Source of the DNA: JALSRY01 sp964428275
GTDB lineage: Bacteria; Planctomycetota; Phycisphaerae; UBA1845; Fen-1342
DNA length: 23,197 nucleotides
NCBI GenBank assembly: GCA_964428275.1
Contig: CAYRXN010000073.1
Coordinates: 1-23,197, forward strand
Direction of reading: 5' to 3'
Position numbers and translations under genes: made by a program. This document shows positions 8,256 to 16,809 of the stretch, piece after piece. A model generated the notes under the pieces. That model worked only from the letters and a program-made list of their open reading frames with translations. It had not been told where the DNA came from and made no database searches. How positions within the stretch are numbered: the first letter of the stretch is position 1; every line of letters starts with the position of its first letter.

Positions 8256-9605
8256 ATGGCCGCTCTGATGGTTGGGGTTTCCGGGATTCGAGGGATCATC
8301 GGCGAAACACTCACGCCGCGCGTCGCCGCCGAGTTCGCCCAGGCGTATGGAACGTTTCTGGGGGGCGGACACGTCGCGCTCGGACGCGACACGCGCCCCA
8401 GCGGAGAGATGTTCGCGGCCGCGGCGACCGCGGGCCTGCTGGCGACCGGCTGCCGCGTGACGCAACTCGGCGTGGTCATGACGCCCACGATCGGCCACGC
8501 CATCGGCTCGGGCGAGTACGACGGCGGCGTCATGATTACCGCGAGTCACAACCCCTCCCAGTGGAACGGCCTCAAGTTCCTCGACGATCGCGGCCTGGCA
8601 CCTTCGCCGGAGATCGCCGGCCGCATCGCGCAGATCCACGACGCCGGCGCGTACCGCCTGGAGCGCAGCGAGTTCGCGCCGGTCCGCGAGGATCGCGAAG
8701 CCGGCCGCCGACACGTGGACGCCGTCCTGGCGGCGGTCGAGGTGGACCCGGCGCCGCTGCGGGGGCTGCGCGTCGTGCTCGACAGCGTGAACGGCGCGGG
8801 ATGCCTCGTCTCACCGGGGCTGCTGGCCGAGCTGGGTTGCGAGGTGATCCACATCAACGGCGAGCCCACCGGGCGATTCGCCCACACGCCCGAGCCGATT
8901 GCCGAGAACCTGACCGACCTGTGCGCGCAGGTCCGCCGGCACGAGGCGGCGGCAGGTTTCGCGCAGGATCCCGACGCCGACCGGCTGGCGATCGTGGACG
9001 AAACCGGGCGCTACATCGGCGAAGAGTACACGCTGGCGCTCGCCGTTCGCTCGGTGCTGTCGCGGCGGCCCGGCCCCGTGGCCGCGAACCTGAGTACCTC
9101 GCGGATGGTGGACGACATCGCGCGGGCGTTCGGCGTCGAGGTCGTGCGCACGCCGGTCGGTGAGGCCAACGTCGCCCGCGGGCTGATCGATCACGACTGC
9201 GTCATCGGCGGCGAGGGCAACGGCGGCGTGATCGACCCGCGCATCACGCTGGTGCGCGACAGCCTCTCGGCCATGAGCCTCGTACTGCAACTGATGGCGG
9301 CGACCGGCCAGCGGTTGAGTGCCCTGGTAAGCGCCCTGCCGCGCTACGTGATGATCAAGCAGAAGTTCGAGTGCCCGCGCGAGCGGGCCCGGGCGGCCGC
9401 CGAGGCGATCGCGCAGGCGTTTGCGGGCGAGCGGATCAACCGTTCCGACGGCACGCGGGTCGATTTCGCCGAGGGTTGGGTTCACGCCCGGGCTTCCAAC
9501 ACCGAGCCGATCATGCGGATCATCGCGGAGGCCGCCGACGAGCAGACGGCGCGCGACCTGATCGCCCGGGTGCGCCGTGCCGCCGGGCTGGAGGAGCGTT
9601 CCTGA
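8256..9605 (+). CDS. glmM: Alpha-D-phosphohexomutase, GlmM/phosphomannomutase type
   Basis: The enzyme interconverts hexose 6- and 1-phosphates in the cytoplasm, most likely glucosamine-6-phosphate to glucosamine-1-phosphate for cell-envelope precursor synthesis. All four active-site signatures are visible in its 449 residues: the phosphoserine loop TASHNP (95-100, Ser97), the magnesium loop DPDADR (238-243), the sugar-binding loop GEGNGG (319-324), and the phosphate-binding loop RASNTEP (412-418). The start at ATG 8256 has GAGG seven bases upstream. The SNTEP version of the last loop, with GEGNGGVIDP, is closer to archaeal-type phosphoglucosamine/phosphomannose mutases than to classical bacterial GlmM (SGTEP). 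The substrate is thus likely but not certain; phosphomannomutase is the alternative. The stop overlaps the next start (TGATG). Confidence 0.82.
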   Translation: MAALMVGVSGIRGIIGETLTPRVAAEFAQAYGTFLGGGHVALGRDTRPSGEMFAAAATAGLLATGCRVTQLGVVMTPTIGHAIGSGEYDGGVMITASHNPSQWNGLKFLDDRGLAPSPEIAGRIAQIHDAGAYRLERSEFAPVREDREAGRRHVDAVLAAVEVDPAPLRGLRVVLDSVNGAGCLVSPGLLAELGCEVIHINGEPTGRFAHTPEPIAENLTDLCAQVRRHEAAAGFAQDPDADRLAIVDETGRYIGEEYTLALAVRSVLSRRPGPVAANLSTSRMVDDIARAFGVEVVRTPVGEANVARGLIDHDCVIGGEGNGGVIDPRITLVRDSLSAMSLVLQLMAATGQRLSALVSALPRYVMIKQKFECPRERARAAAEAIAQAFAGERINRSDGTRVDFAEGWVHARASNTEPIMRIIAEAADEQTARDLIARVRRAAGLEERS

Positions 9606-9982
9606 TGTCCGACGAAACGATGACGATCGCGCAGCTCCGGCGGATGCTGGCGGACTTTGTCGCCGAGCGCGAGTGGGAGAAGTATCACGACCCCAAGAAC
9701 CTCTCGATGGCGATCGCGATCGAGACGGCCGAGCTGATGGAGCACTTCCAGTGGGTCCGCAACGAAGAGCTGCCCGAGCTGCTGCGTGACGAGGGCCGCC
9801 GGGCGGAAATCGCCGACGAAGTCGCCGACATCGCCTGCTTCCTGCTCGCGCTGGCCAACGCGCTCGACCTCGACCTTTCCGACGCCGTGCGCGACAAGAT
9901 GAAGCGCAACGCGGCGAAGTACCCCGCCGACGTCTTCCGGGGGCGCTACTACAAACCGGCCGCGCCCGAGACGGGCGGCTGA
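9605..9982 (+). CDS. MazG-like nucleotide pyrophosphohydrolase
   Basis: The 125-residue product is an all-alpha NTP pyrophosphohydrolase of the MazG/dCTPase (RS21-C6) type, which hydrolyses (d)NTPs to monophosphates and pyrophosphate and cleans up non-canonical nucleotides. The magnesium-binding pattern is complete: E40-xx-E43 in the first helix and E72-xx-D75 in the second. It is preceded by WEKYHDPKNL and followed by KMKRNAAKYP, both typical of this subgroup. The ATG overlaps the glmM stop by one base (TGATG), so translation is probably coupled. Functional linkage to glmM is not obvious; the pairing may simply be housekeeping co-expression. The substrate nucleotide cannot be told from sequence. 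Confidence 0.85.
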   Translation: MSDETMTIAQLRRMLADFVAEREWEKYHDPKNLSMAIAIETAELMEHFQWVRNEELPELLRDEGRRAEIADEVADIACFLLALANALDLDLSDAVRDKMKRNAAKYPADVFRGRYYKPAAPETGG

Positions 9983-10032
9983 CGCCGCCATCACGCGCCT
10001 GGCAGCGCCGCCGCGCCGAAGCGTTTCGCGCG

Positions 10033-12447
10033 TCAGGGTCGCGGCGGCCGGGGGCCGGGCCGCGAGCCGGTCTTGGCTTTCGCATCACCCGTCGGGTCGG
10101 GAACCGCGTAGTAGTCCAGCCCGCGCATCAGGCTTTGCGCCTCCCCAGGCGTCAGCAGGAATACGCGCCGCTGCTCGACCCAGGCGGCCTTGCGCGGCAG
10201 CTCGCCGCGGCGGACCTGGGCCACCTTCAGCGTGATCGTCCGGTCGTCCTTCAGCCCGATCGTGACCGTGACCGGCGCGTCGGCGAGCCCCTGCTGCTCG
10301 AGGTCGCCCTCGCGGTAGGCGAGGTACGCCGTCGCGCGCAGGGCCGCCAGTTGCTTGACGAAATCGCCCACTTTCTTCTGCGAGAGCTTGACGGTCGGGT
10401 CGGGCGGGTAGACCCAGTTGCCGTCTTCGCGGCGGAACTCGACCGTTCCGCCGGGCGCTTCGATCCTGAGGTCGCGCACGTCGTCGGCAGTGATATCAAA
10501 CAGGCCGCGGCGGATCAGCTCCTGCGTGAACACGTCGTAGACCGTCTTGTCGAGCTCGAAGACGTAGGGCAGGTCGTCGTAGCGGGCGAAGGTCCTGGGG
10601 CCGCGCTGGACCACCAGCAGCGTATGCTCGACCGGGGCGACCTGCGTCGCGGGCGCCGAAGCGGCGGGCGCGCTGGCCGGGGAGGACGCGGACGCCGGCG
10701 GCCCCTCGATCCGCGGGGTCGCCGCGAAGCGGATCGTCACCGCCGGCTGGTCGAGCCCGTATTGCGCGAACGCGTCGCGGGCGACGACCTGCCGGGCCCG
10801 CAGGCGGGCGAGGTCGTTGGCCAGTTCGCGCGTGCTGGCGGGATCGGGCGGCGCGTCGGGCGGTTCGAGCAGCCGCCAGGGCCCGCCCTCGTCGCGCGCC
10901 AGCACGTAGTGCTTCTCGCCGCGCGTCAGGTCGATGCGGCGAATGCGGCCCGGCTCGAAATCGGTGATCGTGCGCGAACGCAGGGCCAGCGGCTGCGGAG
11001 CGATGTCGCGCGCCCGGGCGGCGCTGATGACCATGATCGAGGGCTGCCCGGAAACCTGCACGTAGGTATTGCGTCCGCTGGGCGTGTTCTTGCCGATGCG
11101 CAGCGTGATCGGTTCGACGTCGCCGGCGACGGAGAGCCTGAGCAGCGCGCGCGGCTCGTCGAGCCCGTAGGCCGCGGGCTCTTCGGGATCGTCCACGAAG
11201 TCGATCGCGTGCAGGTCTTCGAGCGCATCGAGCAGCTTTTCGACCGCGTCGGTATCGAGTTGGGCGAGGTCGCCGTCGCCGTGCCAGGTGCCGTCGGTCC
11301 TGGTCAGCACGGCCCGCTGGCCGCCGGCGGTCAGCTCGATCCGGTCGATCTGGTTGCGTTTGGCGCGCAGCACGCGCGGATCGCGCAGGTCGTCGAGTTT
11401 CGGCACGAGCTTCTCGACCTGCTGCTTGGTGAGGCTGACCACCCAGGGCTGGTCGGCGAGCTTGGCGTAGCGGGCGGTGGATTCGAGATCGGCCCAGCCG
11501 CCGACGAGCAGCGCGTGGGTCTTGGTCACGGTCCTGAACTCGGGCTCGCTCGGCTGCGTGGCGCTCTGGTTCTCGTCCTCGCCTTGCTTGTTGTTCTCGA
11601 CCTTCTCTTTTTTCTCCGTGGTCACGCGAATCGACAGCCAGGGCGTATCGAGGCCGTAGGGTTCGAGCGAGGTCGGCGCGTCATCGACGAACTCCTTGAC
11701 GCGCACGCTGCCCAGCCCGTTGATGATCCCGGTCAGCTTCTGCGGTCGGGCGTAGGCCCGCACCGGCTGGTTGATGACCCACTCGCCCGCGTCGTTGCGC
11801 GTAAAGTCGTAGGTCTTGCCGCCGTGGGTGATCTCGACGTGGCGGGCGTCGGAAGCCGAGAGGCGGATCAGGCTCTTGGCGCGATAGTCGTTGACCTTGC
11901 GGTCGATGTCGCGGGTCAGGTCGCGCGCGATGATGAAGATGCGCTGGTCCCCGGCGATGCGCACGTACATGTCGTTGCTCAGCGCGACCCGCTTGCCGAT
12001 CTCCAGCGCGAAGTCCTTGTCGTCCCGGGTGTGGATGGTGAGCGTGGCGGCGGGCGGATCGAGTCCGGCGTCCTGCGGGCTCACGCCGCCGGCGCCGCTG
12101 GTCACGACGCGCTTGTACTGAAGCGACGTGACGGTCGTGGCCAGACCGTCGACCAGGTAGCTTTCGGTCGGGCTCTCCAGCGGCTCGACCATGCGCCAGG
12201 TGTCGGGGCCGGGGCGCTTGGCGTCCGGGTCGCGTTCGAACACGAGCGTGGGTTTGCCGGCGCGTTCGAACGTGACCTTGACGATCGCGTCGCGCTCGGG
12301 ACGCGGGTCGAAGACGTAACGCGGTTTGTTGTCGGTCTTGACCTCGGGCTGCGTCGCCGTCTCGGCCGGCTTGCGCCCGGTCACGATCCACAGCGCGGCG
12401 CCGGCCACCACCAGAACCAGCAGGATGAACGTGGTCTTGAAATTCAT
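10033..12447 (-). CDS. DUF4340 protein with five internal repeats, exporter-associated
   Basis: The 804-residue protein starts with a short N-terminal tail and one membrane segment (about 7-23), so nearly all of it should lie outside the cytoplasm. It contains five copies of a DUF4340-type module whose core is a short helix followed by a YGLD.P or GL..P turn and a beta-strand: about 96-140, 236-276, 402-440, 540-575 and 692-732, spaced roughly 140-165 residues. Lys/Glu/Gln-rich (277-305) and Ala/Ser/Pro-rich (583-603) linkers lie between modules. GGAGG for its ATG overlaps the stop codon of the GldG-like gene, so the two are coupled. DUF4340 genes usually follow GldG-type genes and are thought to be part of the same membrane complex; the molecular function is unknown. 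The C-terminus is Pro/Arg-rich. Confidence 0.85.
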   Translation of the reverse strand: MNFKTTFILLVLVVAGAALWIVTGRKPAETATQPEVKTDNKPRYVFDPRPERDAIVKVTFERAGKPTLVFERDPDAKRPGPDTWRMVEPLESPTESYLVDGLATTVTSLQYKRVVTSGAGGVSPQDAGLDPPAATLTIHTRDDKDFALEIGKRVALSNDMYVRIAGDQRIFIIARDLTRDIDRKVNDYRAKSLIRLSASDARHVEITHGGKTYDFTRNDAGEWVINQPVRAYARPQKLTGIINGLGSVRVKEFVDDAPTSLEPYGLDTPWLSIRVTTEKKEKVENNKQGEDENQSATQPSEPEFRTVTKTHALLVGGWADLESTARYAKLADQPWVVSLTKQQVEKLVPKLDDLRDPRVLRAKRNQIDRIELTAGGQRAVLTRTDGTWHGDGDLAQLDTDAVEKLLDALEDLHAIDFVDDPEEPAAYGLDEPRALLRLSVAGDVEPITLRIGKNTPSGRNTYVQVSGQPSIMVISAARARDIAPQPLALRSRTITDFEPGRIRRIDLTRGEKHYVLARDEGGPWRLLEPPDAPPDPASTRELANDLARLRARQVVARDAFAQYGLDQPAVTIRFAATPRIEGPPASASSPASAPAASAPATQVAPVEHTLLVVQRGPRTFARYDDLPYVFELDKTVYDVFTQELIRRGLFDITADDVRDLRIEAPGGTVEFRREDGNWVYPPDPTVKLSQKKVGDFVKQLAALRATAYLAYREGDLEQQGLADAPVTVTIGLKDDRTITLKVAQVRRGELPRKAAWVEQRRVFLLTPGEAQSLMRGLDYYAVPDPTGDAKAKTGSRPGPRPPRP

Positions 12448-12453
12448 CCGGGA

Positions 12454-14640
12454 TTACCTCCGTCGCATCAACCACACGCCGGCCCCGACCAGCAGCGCCA
12501 GGCCGGGCCAGATACCGACCAGGAAGATCTGCGTGAACGTCAGTTGCGGGCCTTCTTTGAGCTTGGTCAGGCGCGGGACCTCGCCACGCTGGGGCCCGAC
12601 GGCGATGCGGTCGGCGTCGCCGGTGAGCCAGTAGAGCGCGTTGAGGAACAGGTCGCGGTTGGCCGGGTAGAGCTTGACCAGCCGCAGCGCTCCGCCCAGC
12701 AGGAGCATCTGGCTCATGTTCATCACGTTGTCGGAGATGAACGTATCGCTGGCGAAGACGACCAGCTTCCGGGTCTGGTCGCCGTCCTTGCGCGTCGCGG
12801 CCACGGCCAGCGGGAACGGCGCGGGGATGTCGTCGTCGTAGCGCCGCGTGCCCTGTTTCTTCTTGAGGTCGTCGTTGATCCGCGAGAGGTTGGAAATCGC
12901 CCAGACGTCCTCGGTGTCGTTGAGCACGACGATCGGCTGGAGTTCGACGCCCGCGGGCCGTTCCTGGCCCTCGAGCAGCTTGAGCGGCGCGACCGCCTGA
13001 AACGCCGCCGGCAGCCCGGCCAGCGGCTTGCCGATCGTCTGGTCGGTGTAGTGGAAGACCCGCGACGTCACCAGCAGCCGCTGGCTGACGGGGTACTTGA
13101 GGTTCTCGCGCTGGGGGTTGACGGCGAACTCGAGCGTCAGGTGGCCGTCTTCGACCTCGATCCCCCAGGTCTTCTTGAGGTAGTCCTTGAACGCGTAGCG
13201 GCCGGGCGTCGGGATGAACTGCGACGCGGGGGGTTCCCAGTGCGTCAGGAAGATCGCCATGCCCGACTTGCTCACGGCGTCGATGACCCGCTGCTTCTGC
13301 TGCTCGCTGATCGGCGGCTCGGCCGCCGGCCGCATCGGGTTGGACTGCGGTGGCGGCGCAGGCGGGAAGACGACGTAGACCACCCGGGCGGCGTCCTTGA
13401 CCTCCGGCGGCTCGGGCTGGGTCTTCACGTCCCATTCCGCGGTGATGAAGTTCTGCTTTTCGAGGACGTCCTTGATCCCCTCGTAGGGAGCCTGGGGCAT
13501 CTGCATCGGGTTGGCCCGCGAAAAGTCGGGTTTGAGCAGCGGCTCGCCGCCATAGCGGGTGAAGATGACGGCGGTCCGCTTCTTCTGCGTGAGCTTGAGG
13601 ATCGCGGACGAAACCGCCTGTTCGCCGGCGAAATCGCGCGGGTCGCCGTCCGGCGGTTCGGGGGCGTTGCGGTCGGTCCGCCAGGGCCAGACGTCATCGA
13701 GCGAGAGCACTTCGGCCTTCTCGCTGTTTTCGACCACGATCGACGAACCGCGTTTGAGCCGGTCGTAGAGCTCTTCGAGCTTGACCTTCTTGAGGTTCTG
13801 GACCTCGTCGAGCAGCTTCTGGGCGTCGTCGAGGATCGGCTGGTACCGCTGGGGGGCCTGCTGGAAGAACCCGCCGGCCTGCGGACCCAGCCCGGCCACG
13901 CCGCCGCCTTCGCGTCCCATCCAGCCCGAGATGTCCTTGAGCACCTTGGTCAGCTGCGTGAGGTACTCCTTGACGGCGCTGATCGCCTGGCCGTAGCGCG
14001 GCACCTCCTCGGCCTGGAGCTCGCGCACGGTCGTCTCGGTGTCCTGCGAGTTCTGGAGCAGCACGCGCAGGTTGCGCTGGATGATCGCCAGGTTGCTGTC
14101 GCGGCCGGCGGCCGGGTTGGCGGCGACGAGCTGCTCGAGCGCGGTGGACTCGTTCTGGAGAAACTCGGCGACGCGCTTGTTGAGCTCGGGAAACCTGGCC
14201 AGCGCTTCGGCGTGGGGCTTGGCCTCGTCCTTGTACGCGGGTTTCTCGCGCAGCCGGGCGAGCAGCCTGGTGACCTTGGCCGCGTCCTTCTCGGGGTCGA
14301 TCATCTGGGCCGTGACCTTGCCGCCGGCGGCCGTCTCGTAGAGATCGAGCAGGTCGGCCACGCGCTTGCGCCGCTTCTCGGCATACGGCCGCACCTCTTT
14401 GAGCGCGGTGCTGTAGAGGCCGGTGATGGTGATCGGCTGGTCGAGTTTCTCGAGCAGTTGCACCGTGCGCGGGCTGAGGCTGTTGAGCCCGGTCCGCGTG
14501 ACGTCGATCTGTTTGCCGTAAGCGCCGGCGGCCCAGACGACGATGGCCAGCAGGGCCACCGCCAGCACGATGGTGATGCCCACGTTCAGGCCGTAGACCA
14601 GCCGGCGTTTTCCCGCGCTCATTGTCGCACTTACCGCCAT
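12454..14640 (-). CDS. GldG-like ABC exporter accessory protein
   Basis: I chose the ATG at 14640 because GGAG lies eight bases upstream; it overlaps the permease stop by ten bases. A second ATG at 14622 is possible. The 728-residue product has a membrane segment near 17-40, the GldG-family segment VTRTGLNSLSPRTVQLL followed by ITITGLYS, a long helical, probably coiled-coil part (about 80-330), and a Rossmann-like part that includes VVLNDTEDVW. A closing membrane segment (IFLVGIWPGLALLVGAGVWL) and a basic tail end the protein. In Bacteroidetes GldG works with GldA and GldF. In planctomycetes the same trio occurs without gliding machinery, so a general envelope exporter role is more likely. 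The substrate is unknown. Confidence 0.85.
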   Translation of the reverse strand: MAVSATMSAGKRRLVYGLNVGITIVLAVALLAIVVWAAGAYGKQIDVTRTGLNSLSPRTVQLLEKLDQPITITGLYSTALKEVRPYAEKRRKRVADLLDLYETAAGGKVTAQMIDPEKDAAKVTRLLARLREKPAYKDEAKPHAEALARFPELNKRVAEFLQNESTALEQLVAANPAAGRDSNLAIIQRNLRVLLQNSQDTETTVRELQAEEVPRYGQAISAVKEYLTQLTKVLKDISGWMGREGGGVAGLGPQAGGFFQQAPQRYQPILDDAQKLLDEVQNLKKVKLEELYDRLKRGSSIVVENSEKAEVLSLDDVWPWRTDRNAPEPPDGDPRDFAGEQAVSSAILKLTQKKRTAVIFTRYGGEPLLKPDFSRANPMQMPQAPYEGIKDVLEKQNFITAEWDVKTQPEPPEVKDAARVVYVVFPPAPPPQSNPMRPAAEPPISEQQKQRVIDAVSKSGMAIFLTHWEPPASQFIPTPGRYAFKDYLKKTWGIEVEDGHLTLEFAVNPQRENLKYPVSQRLLVTSRVFHYTDQTIGKPLAGLPAAFQAVAPLKLLEGQERPAGVELQPIVVLNDTEDVWAISNLSRINDDLKKKQGTRRYDDDIPAPFPLAVAATRKDGDQTRKLVVFASDTFISDNVMNMSQMLLLGGALRLVKLYPANRDLFLNALYWLTGDADRIAVGPQRGEVPRLTKLKEGPQLTFTQIFLVGIWPGLALLVGAGVWLMRRR

Positions 14641-15350
14641 CGCCGAGACTCCACTACCTTGATCGTCAGGAACAGAAAGAAGATCGCCGTCGCGACAAAG
14701 AAGACCACGCTCTCGGTCGTAATCAGTCCGCGGTTGAACTGATCGAGGTGGCGCAGCACGTTGATCTTCTGGAACGCGGTCCGCACGCCGCCCTGGGCGT
14801 GTTGCACGATGAACGCGGCGAACCAGACGAACAGCATCAGCGGAACCATGCCGAGCATCCACGCCACGATCTGGTTCCTGGTCAGGCTCGACGTGAACAC
14901 CCCGAACGCGGTAAACGCCGCGCCCAGCAGCAACAGCCCCAGATAGGAGGCCAGCGAGGCGCCCACGTCCGGATTGCCGAAGATCATCATCAGCACGAGA
15001 TAGACCAGCGTGCCCGCGAGCATGATGGTGTAGAAGATCATCGCCGCGAGGTACTTGCCGATGACGAACTGCCCGTCGGTGACCGGGGCGGTGGTGAGGG
15101 TCTCGATCGTGCCGCTGCGGTATTCCTCGCTGATGGTCCGCATGCTGATGGCCGGGATGATGATGGTCAGCACGTAGGGCGTGAAGTCGAACACGCTGCG
15201 CAGCGTGGCCGGCTTGCCCGGTGCGATGCTGCCGGTCACCAGCACGATCACGCCGGTAATCAGCAGAAAGCCCGCGACGACGATGTACCCGATCGGTGAG
15301 AAGAAGAGCGAGAACAACTCCCGCTCCATGATGGCGATCGTGTTTCTCAT
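14631..15350 (-). CDS. ABC-2 type permease, GldF-like
   Basis: The 239-residue membrane protein has about six hydrophobic segments, a short cytoplasmic N-terminus (RNTIAIMERELFSLFFSPIG) and the conserved ISEEYRSGTIETLTTAPV segment of ABC-2 permeases between the second and third membrane spans. It forms the membrane channel with the ATPase encoded immediately upstream, whose stop overlaps this ATG by four bases (ATGA). The length fits GldF-type permeases. It should homodimerise and pair with two ATPase subunits. The transported substrate is unknown. Confidence 0.9.
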   Translation of the reverse strand: MRNTIAIMERELFSLFFSPIGYIVVAGFLLITGVIVLVTGSIAPGKPATLRSVFDFTPYVLTIIIPAISMRTISEEYRSGTIETLTTAPVTDGQFVIGKYLAAMIFYTIMLAGTLVYLVLMMIFGNPDVGASLASYLGLLLLGAAFTAFGVFTSSLTRNQIVAWMLGMVPLMLFVWFAAFIVQHAQGGVRTAFQKINVLRHLDQFNRGLITTESVVFFVATAIFFLFLTIKVVESRRWR

Positions 15351-16315
15351 CTCTTTTGGTCCTCTGCGGTGCCCGCGACGCTCTGGGCGTCCCGCGCGCC
15401 GGCGACGATTTTGACGAAGAAGTCCTCGAGCGTGGCGACGTCGCGACGCAGCTCACGCAACGGCCAGTTGTGCTCGGCCGCCAGGCGGAAGATCGCCTCG
15501 CGCCGGTCGCTGTCGGCCGCCACGGCCAGCGCGCACCAGCCGTTCTGGGCGTGGGCCTCGACCTCGCGAACGCCGTCGAGCTTGCGGACGGCGGCGGCGA
15601 CCTGGTCGGCCGGCCCCTTGATCTCGGCGATGATCTTCGAACCGCCGGTGATCCGCTCACGAAGCTCGGCCGGCGTGCCCGAGGCGACGATCTGCCCCTT
15701 GTTGATGATGATCAGCCGCCGGCAGGTGGCCTCGACTTCGGGCAGGATGTGGCTGGAGAGCATCACCGTGTGGTCCTGGGCCAGTTCGCGGATCAGGGCC
15801 CGCGTGGCGCGGATCTGGGTCGGGTCCAGACCGATCGTCGGCTCGTCGAGGATCAGGACGGGCGGGTTGTGGAGCAGGGCGTCGGCCAGCCCGACGCGCT
15901 GGCGGTAGCCCTTGGAAAGATGGCCGATCGGGCGGTCGATCACGTCGCTGAGCCAGCAGCGCTCGGTGACGCGGCGGATCGCCCGCTCGCGCGTGTCACG
16001 ATCCAGCCCGCGGATCTTGCCCCGAAACCGCAGATACTCGCGCACCCGCATCTCCAGGTACAACGGCACCGACTCGGGCATGTAGCCCACCCGGGCCCGC
16101 ACGGCCATCGACTCGGTGAACACGTCGTGGCCGGCGACCGAAGCCGACCCCGCCGAGGCGGGATGGAAGCAGGTCAGGATGCGGATCGTGGTGGTCTTGC
16201 CCGCGCCGTTGGGCCCGAGAAAGCCGACGATTTCGCCGTCGCCCACGGTAAACGACACGCCGTTGACGGCACACAGGCTGCCGTAATACTTGGTGAGGTT
16301 GCGTACTTCGATCAC
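15347..16315 (-). CDS. ABC transporter ATP-binding protein, GldA-like
   Basis: I chose the GTG at 16315 (VIEVRNLTKYYG) because GAGGG lies seven bases upstream and the family begins here; the frame stays open further upstream. The 322-residue protein carries Walker A GPNGAGKT (34-41), the ABC signature as LSKGYRQRV, Walker B VLILDEP and the switch-loop histidine in MLSSHI. The C-terminal extension of about 90 residues (DUF4162-like, ending DVATLEDFFVKI) is common in ABC-2 exporters. It is the first gene of a four-gene overlapping operon (ATPase, permease, GldG-like, DUF4340) and powers it. The signature LSKGY rather than LSGGQ is normal for this subfamily. Confidence 0.92.
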   Translation of the reverse strand: MIEVRNLTKYYGSLCAVNGVSFTVGDGEIVGFLGPNGAGKTTTIRILTCFHPASAGSASVAGHDVFTESMAVRARVGYMPESVPLYLEMRVREYLRFRGKIRGLDRDTRERAIRRVTERCWLSDVIDRPIGHLSKGYRQRVGLADALLHNPPVLILDEPTIGLDPTQIRATRALIRELAQDHTVMLSSHILPEVEATCRRLIIINKGQIVASGTPAELRERITGGSKIIAEIKGPADQVAAAVRKLDGVREVEAHAQNGWCALAVAADSDRREAIFRLAAEHNWPLRELRRDVATLEDFFVKIVAGARDAQSVAGTAEDQKR

Positions 16316-16486
16316 GCCGGAACCCTCGCTGTATCTTCCAACAACTGGACGGCCGCCGGCCGGCGAACCGGTCGTAAAACGTTCAGGAATGCTTCGTGTG
16401 GTGTGCTGTCTGCGCCCCGGACGGCCCCCGGCCGCCTGATGCGCCCACAGCCCGCCGCGCGCCATCGGCGTCCAGCGAAGTGCCAG

Positions 16487-16514
16487 ATTCTAGTTTTCCG
16501 CAGGAAACTGTCAA
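16487..16514 (-). promoter_or_regulatory. Strong sigma-70 promoter of the GldA-type exporter operon
   Basis: On the minus strand a perfect TTGACA (16509-16514) is followed after 16 bases by TAGAAT (16487-16492; five of six consensus). It is the best promoter match in the window and points at the operon, giving a leader of about 165 bases before the GTG at 16315. Confidence 0.65.
16492..16509. promoter_or_regulatory. Imperfect dyad in the promoter spacer, possible operator
   Basis: AGTTTTCCGCAGGAAACT matches its own reverse complement at 14 of 18 positions and lies almost exactly between the -35 and -10 boxes of the operon promoter. A repressor or MerR-type activator bound here would control transcription directly; which protein would bind is unknown. 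Confidence 0.35.
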
Positions 16515-16674
16515 GAAACCCACGGACGCTGCCCGAGGGGGGCGCCACCGGGCCGCGTCACGGGACCCGGCTCGGAAGCTGACCGGTTGCCCCCGCCGGC
16601 GATGCGTCGTTTGCGCCCAAGCGAAATCCGCCGGCTGCCTGGCCGCCCCCTCTTCCGCTGCGTCGATTTTTCGG

Positions 16675-16703
16675 TTGGTCGGGCCAACCGGCCGATCTAT
16701 GAT
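16675..16703 (+). promoter_or_regulatory. Candidate promoter of the coiled-coil membrane protein gene, overlapping an inverted repeat
   Basis: TATGAT (16698-16703; five of six) lies exactly 17 bases after TTGGTC (16675-16680; three of six). The -35 is embedded in a perfect 7-bp inverted repeat CGGTTGG-TCGGG-CCAACCG (16672-16690), which could be an operator. The leader would be about 100 bases. Confidence 0.4.
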
Positions 16704-16809
16704 TACACGGCGGCGTGTCGATCCGCGCTGCCCGTACCGGCGAATCGTCTGGCCGCGGCCATTCCGCCGACCGGGCCGCCGATCGCCGAACAACCGATGG
16801 GGCCACGCG

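Larger units (their letters stand above)
16316..16809. other. Divergent control region between the exporter operon and the coiled-coil gene
   Basis: These 494 bases hold no gene I can support. They contain the minus-strand promoter at 16487-16514 with its dyad, and a weaker plus-strand promoter at 16675-16703 overlapping an inverted repeat. The operon leader (16316-16480) is GC-rich; I saw no known riboswitch. Confidence 0.5.

Noticed and set aside
10012..10032. Terminator hairpin between the convergent MazG-like and DUF4340 genes
   Set aside because: Only four base pairs (CGAA/TTCG) and no T-run.
10135..14742. Very long plus-strand open frame opposite the exporter operon
   Set aside because: Same explanation: an antisense shadow of the GldG-like and DUF4340 genes, with no domain or ribosome binding site.
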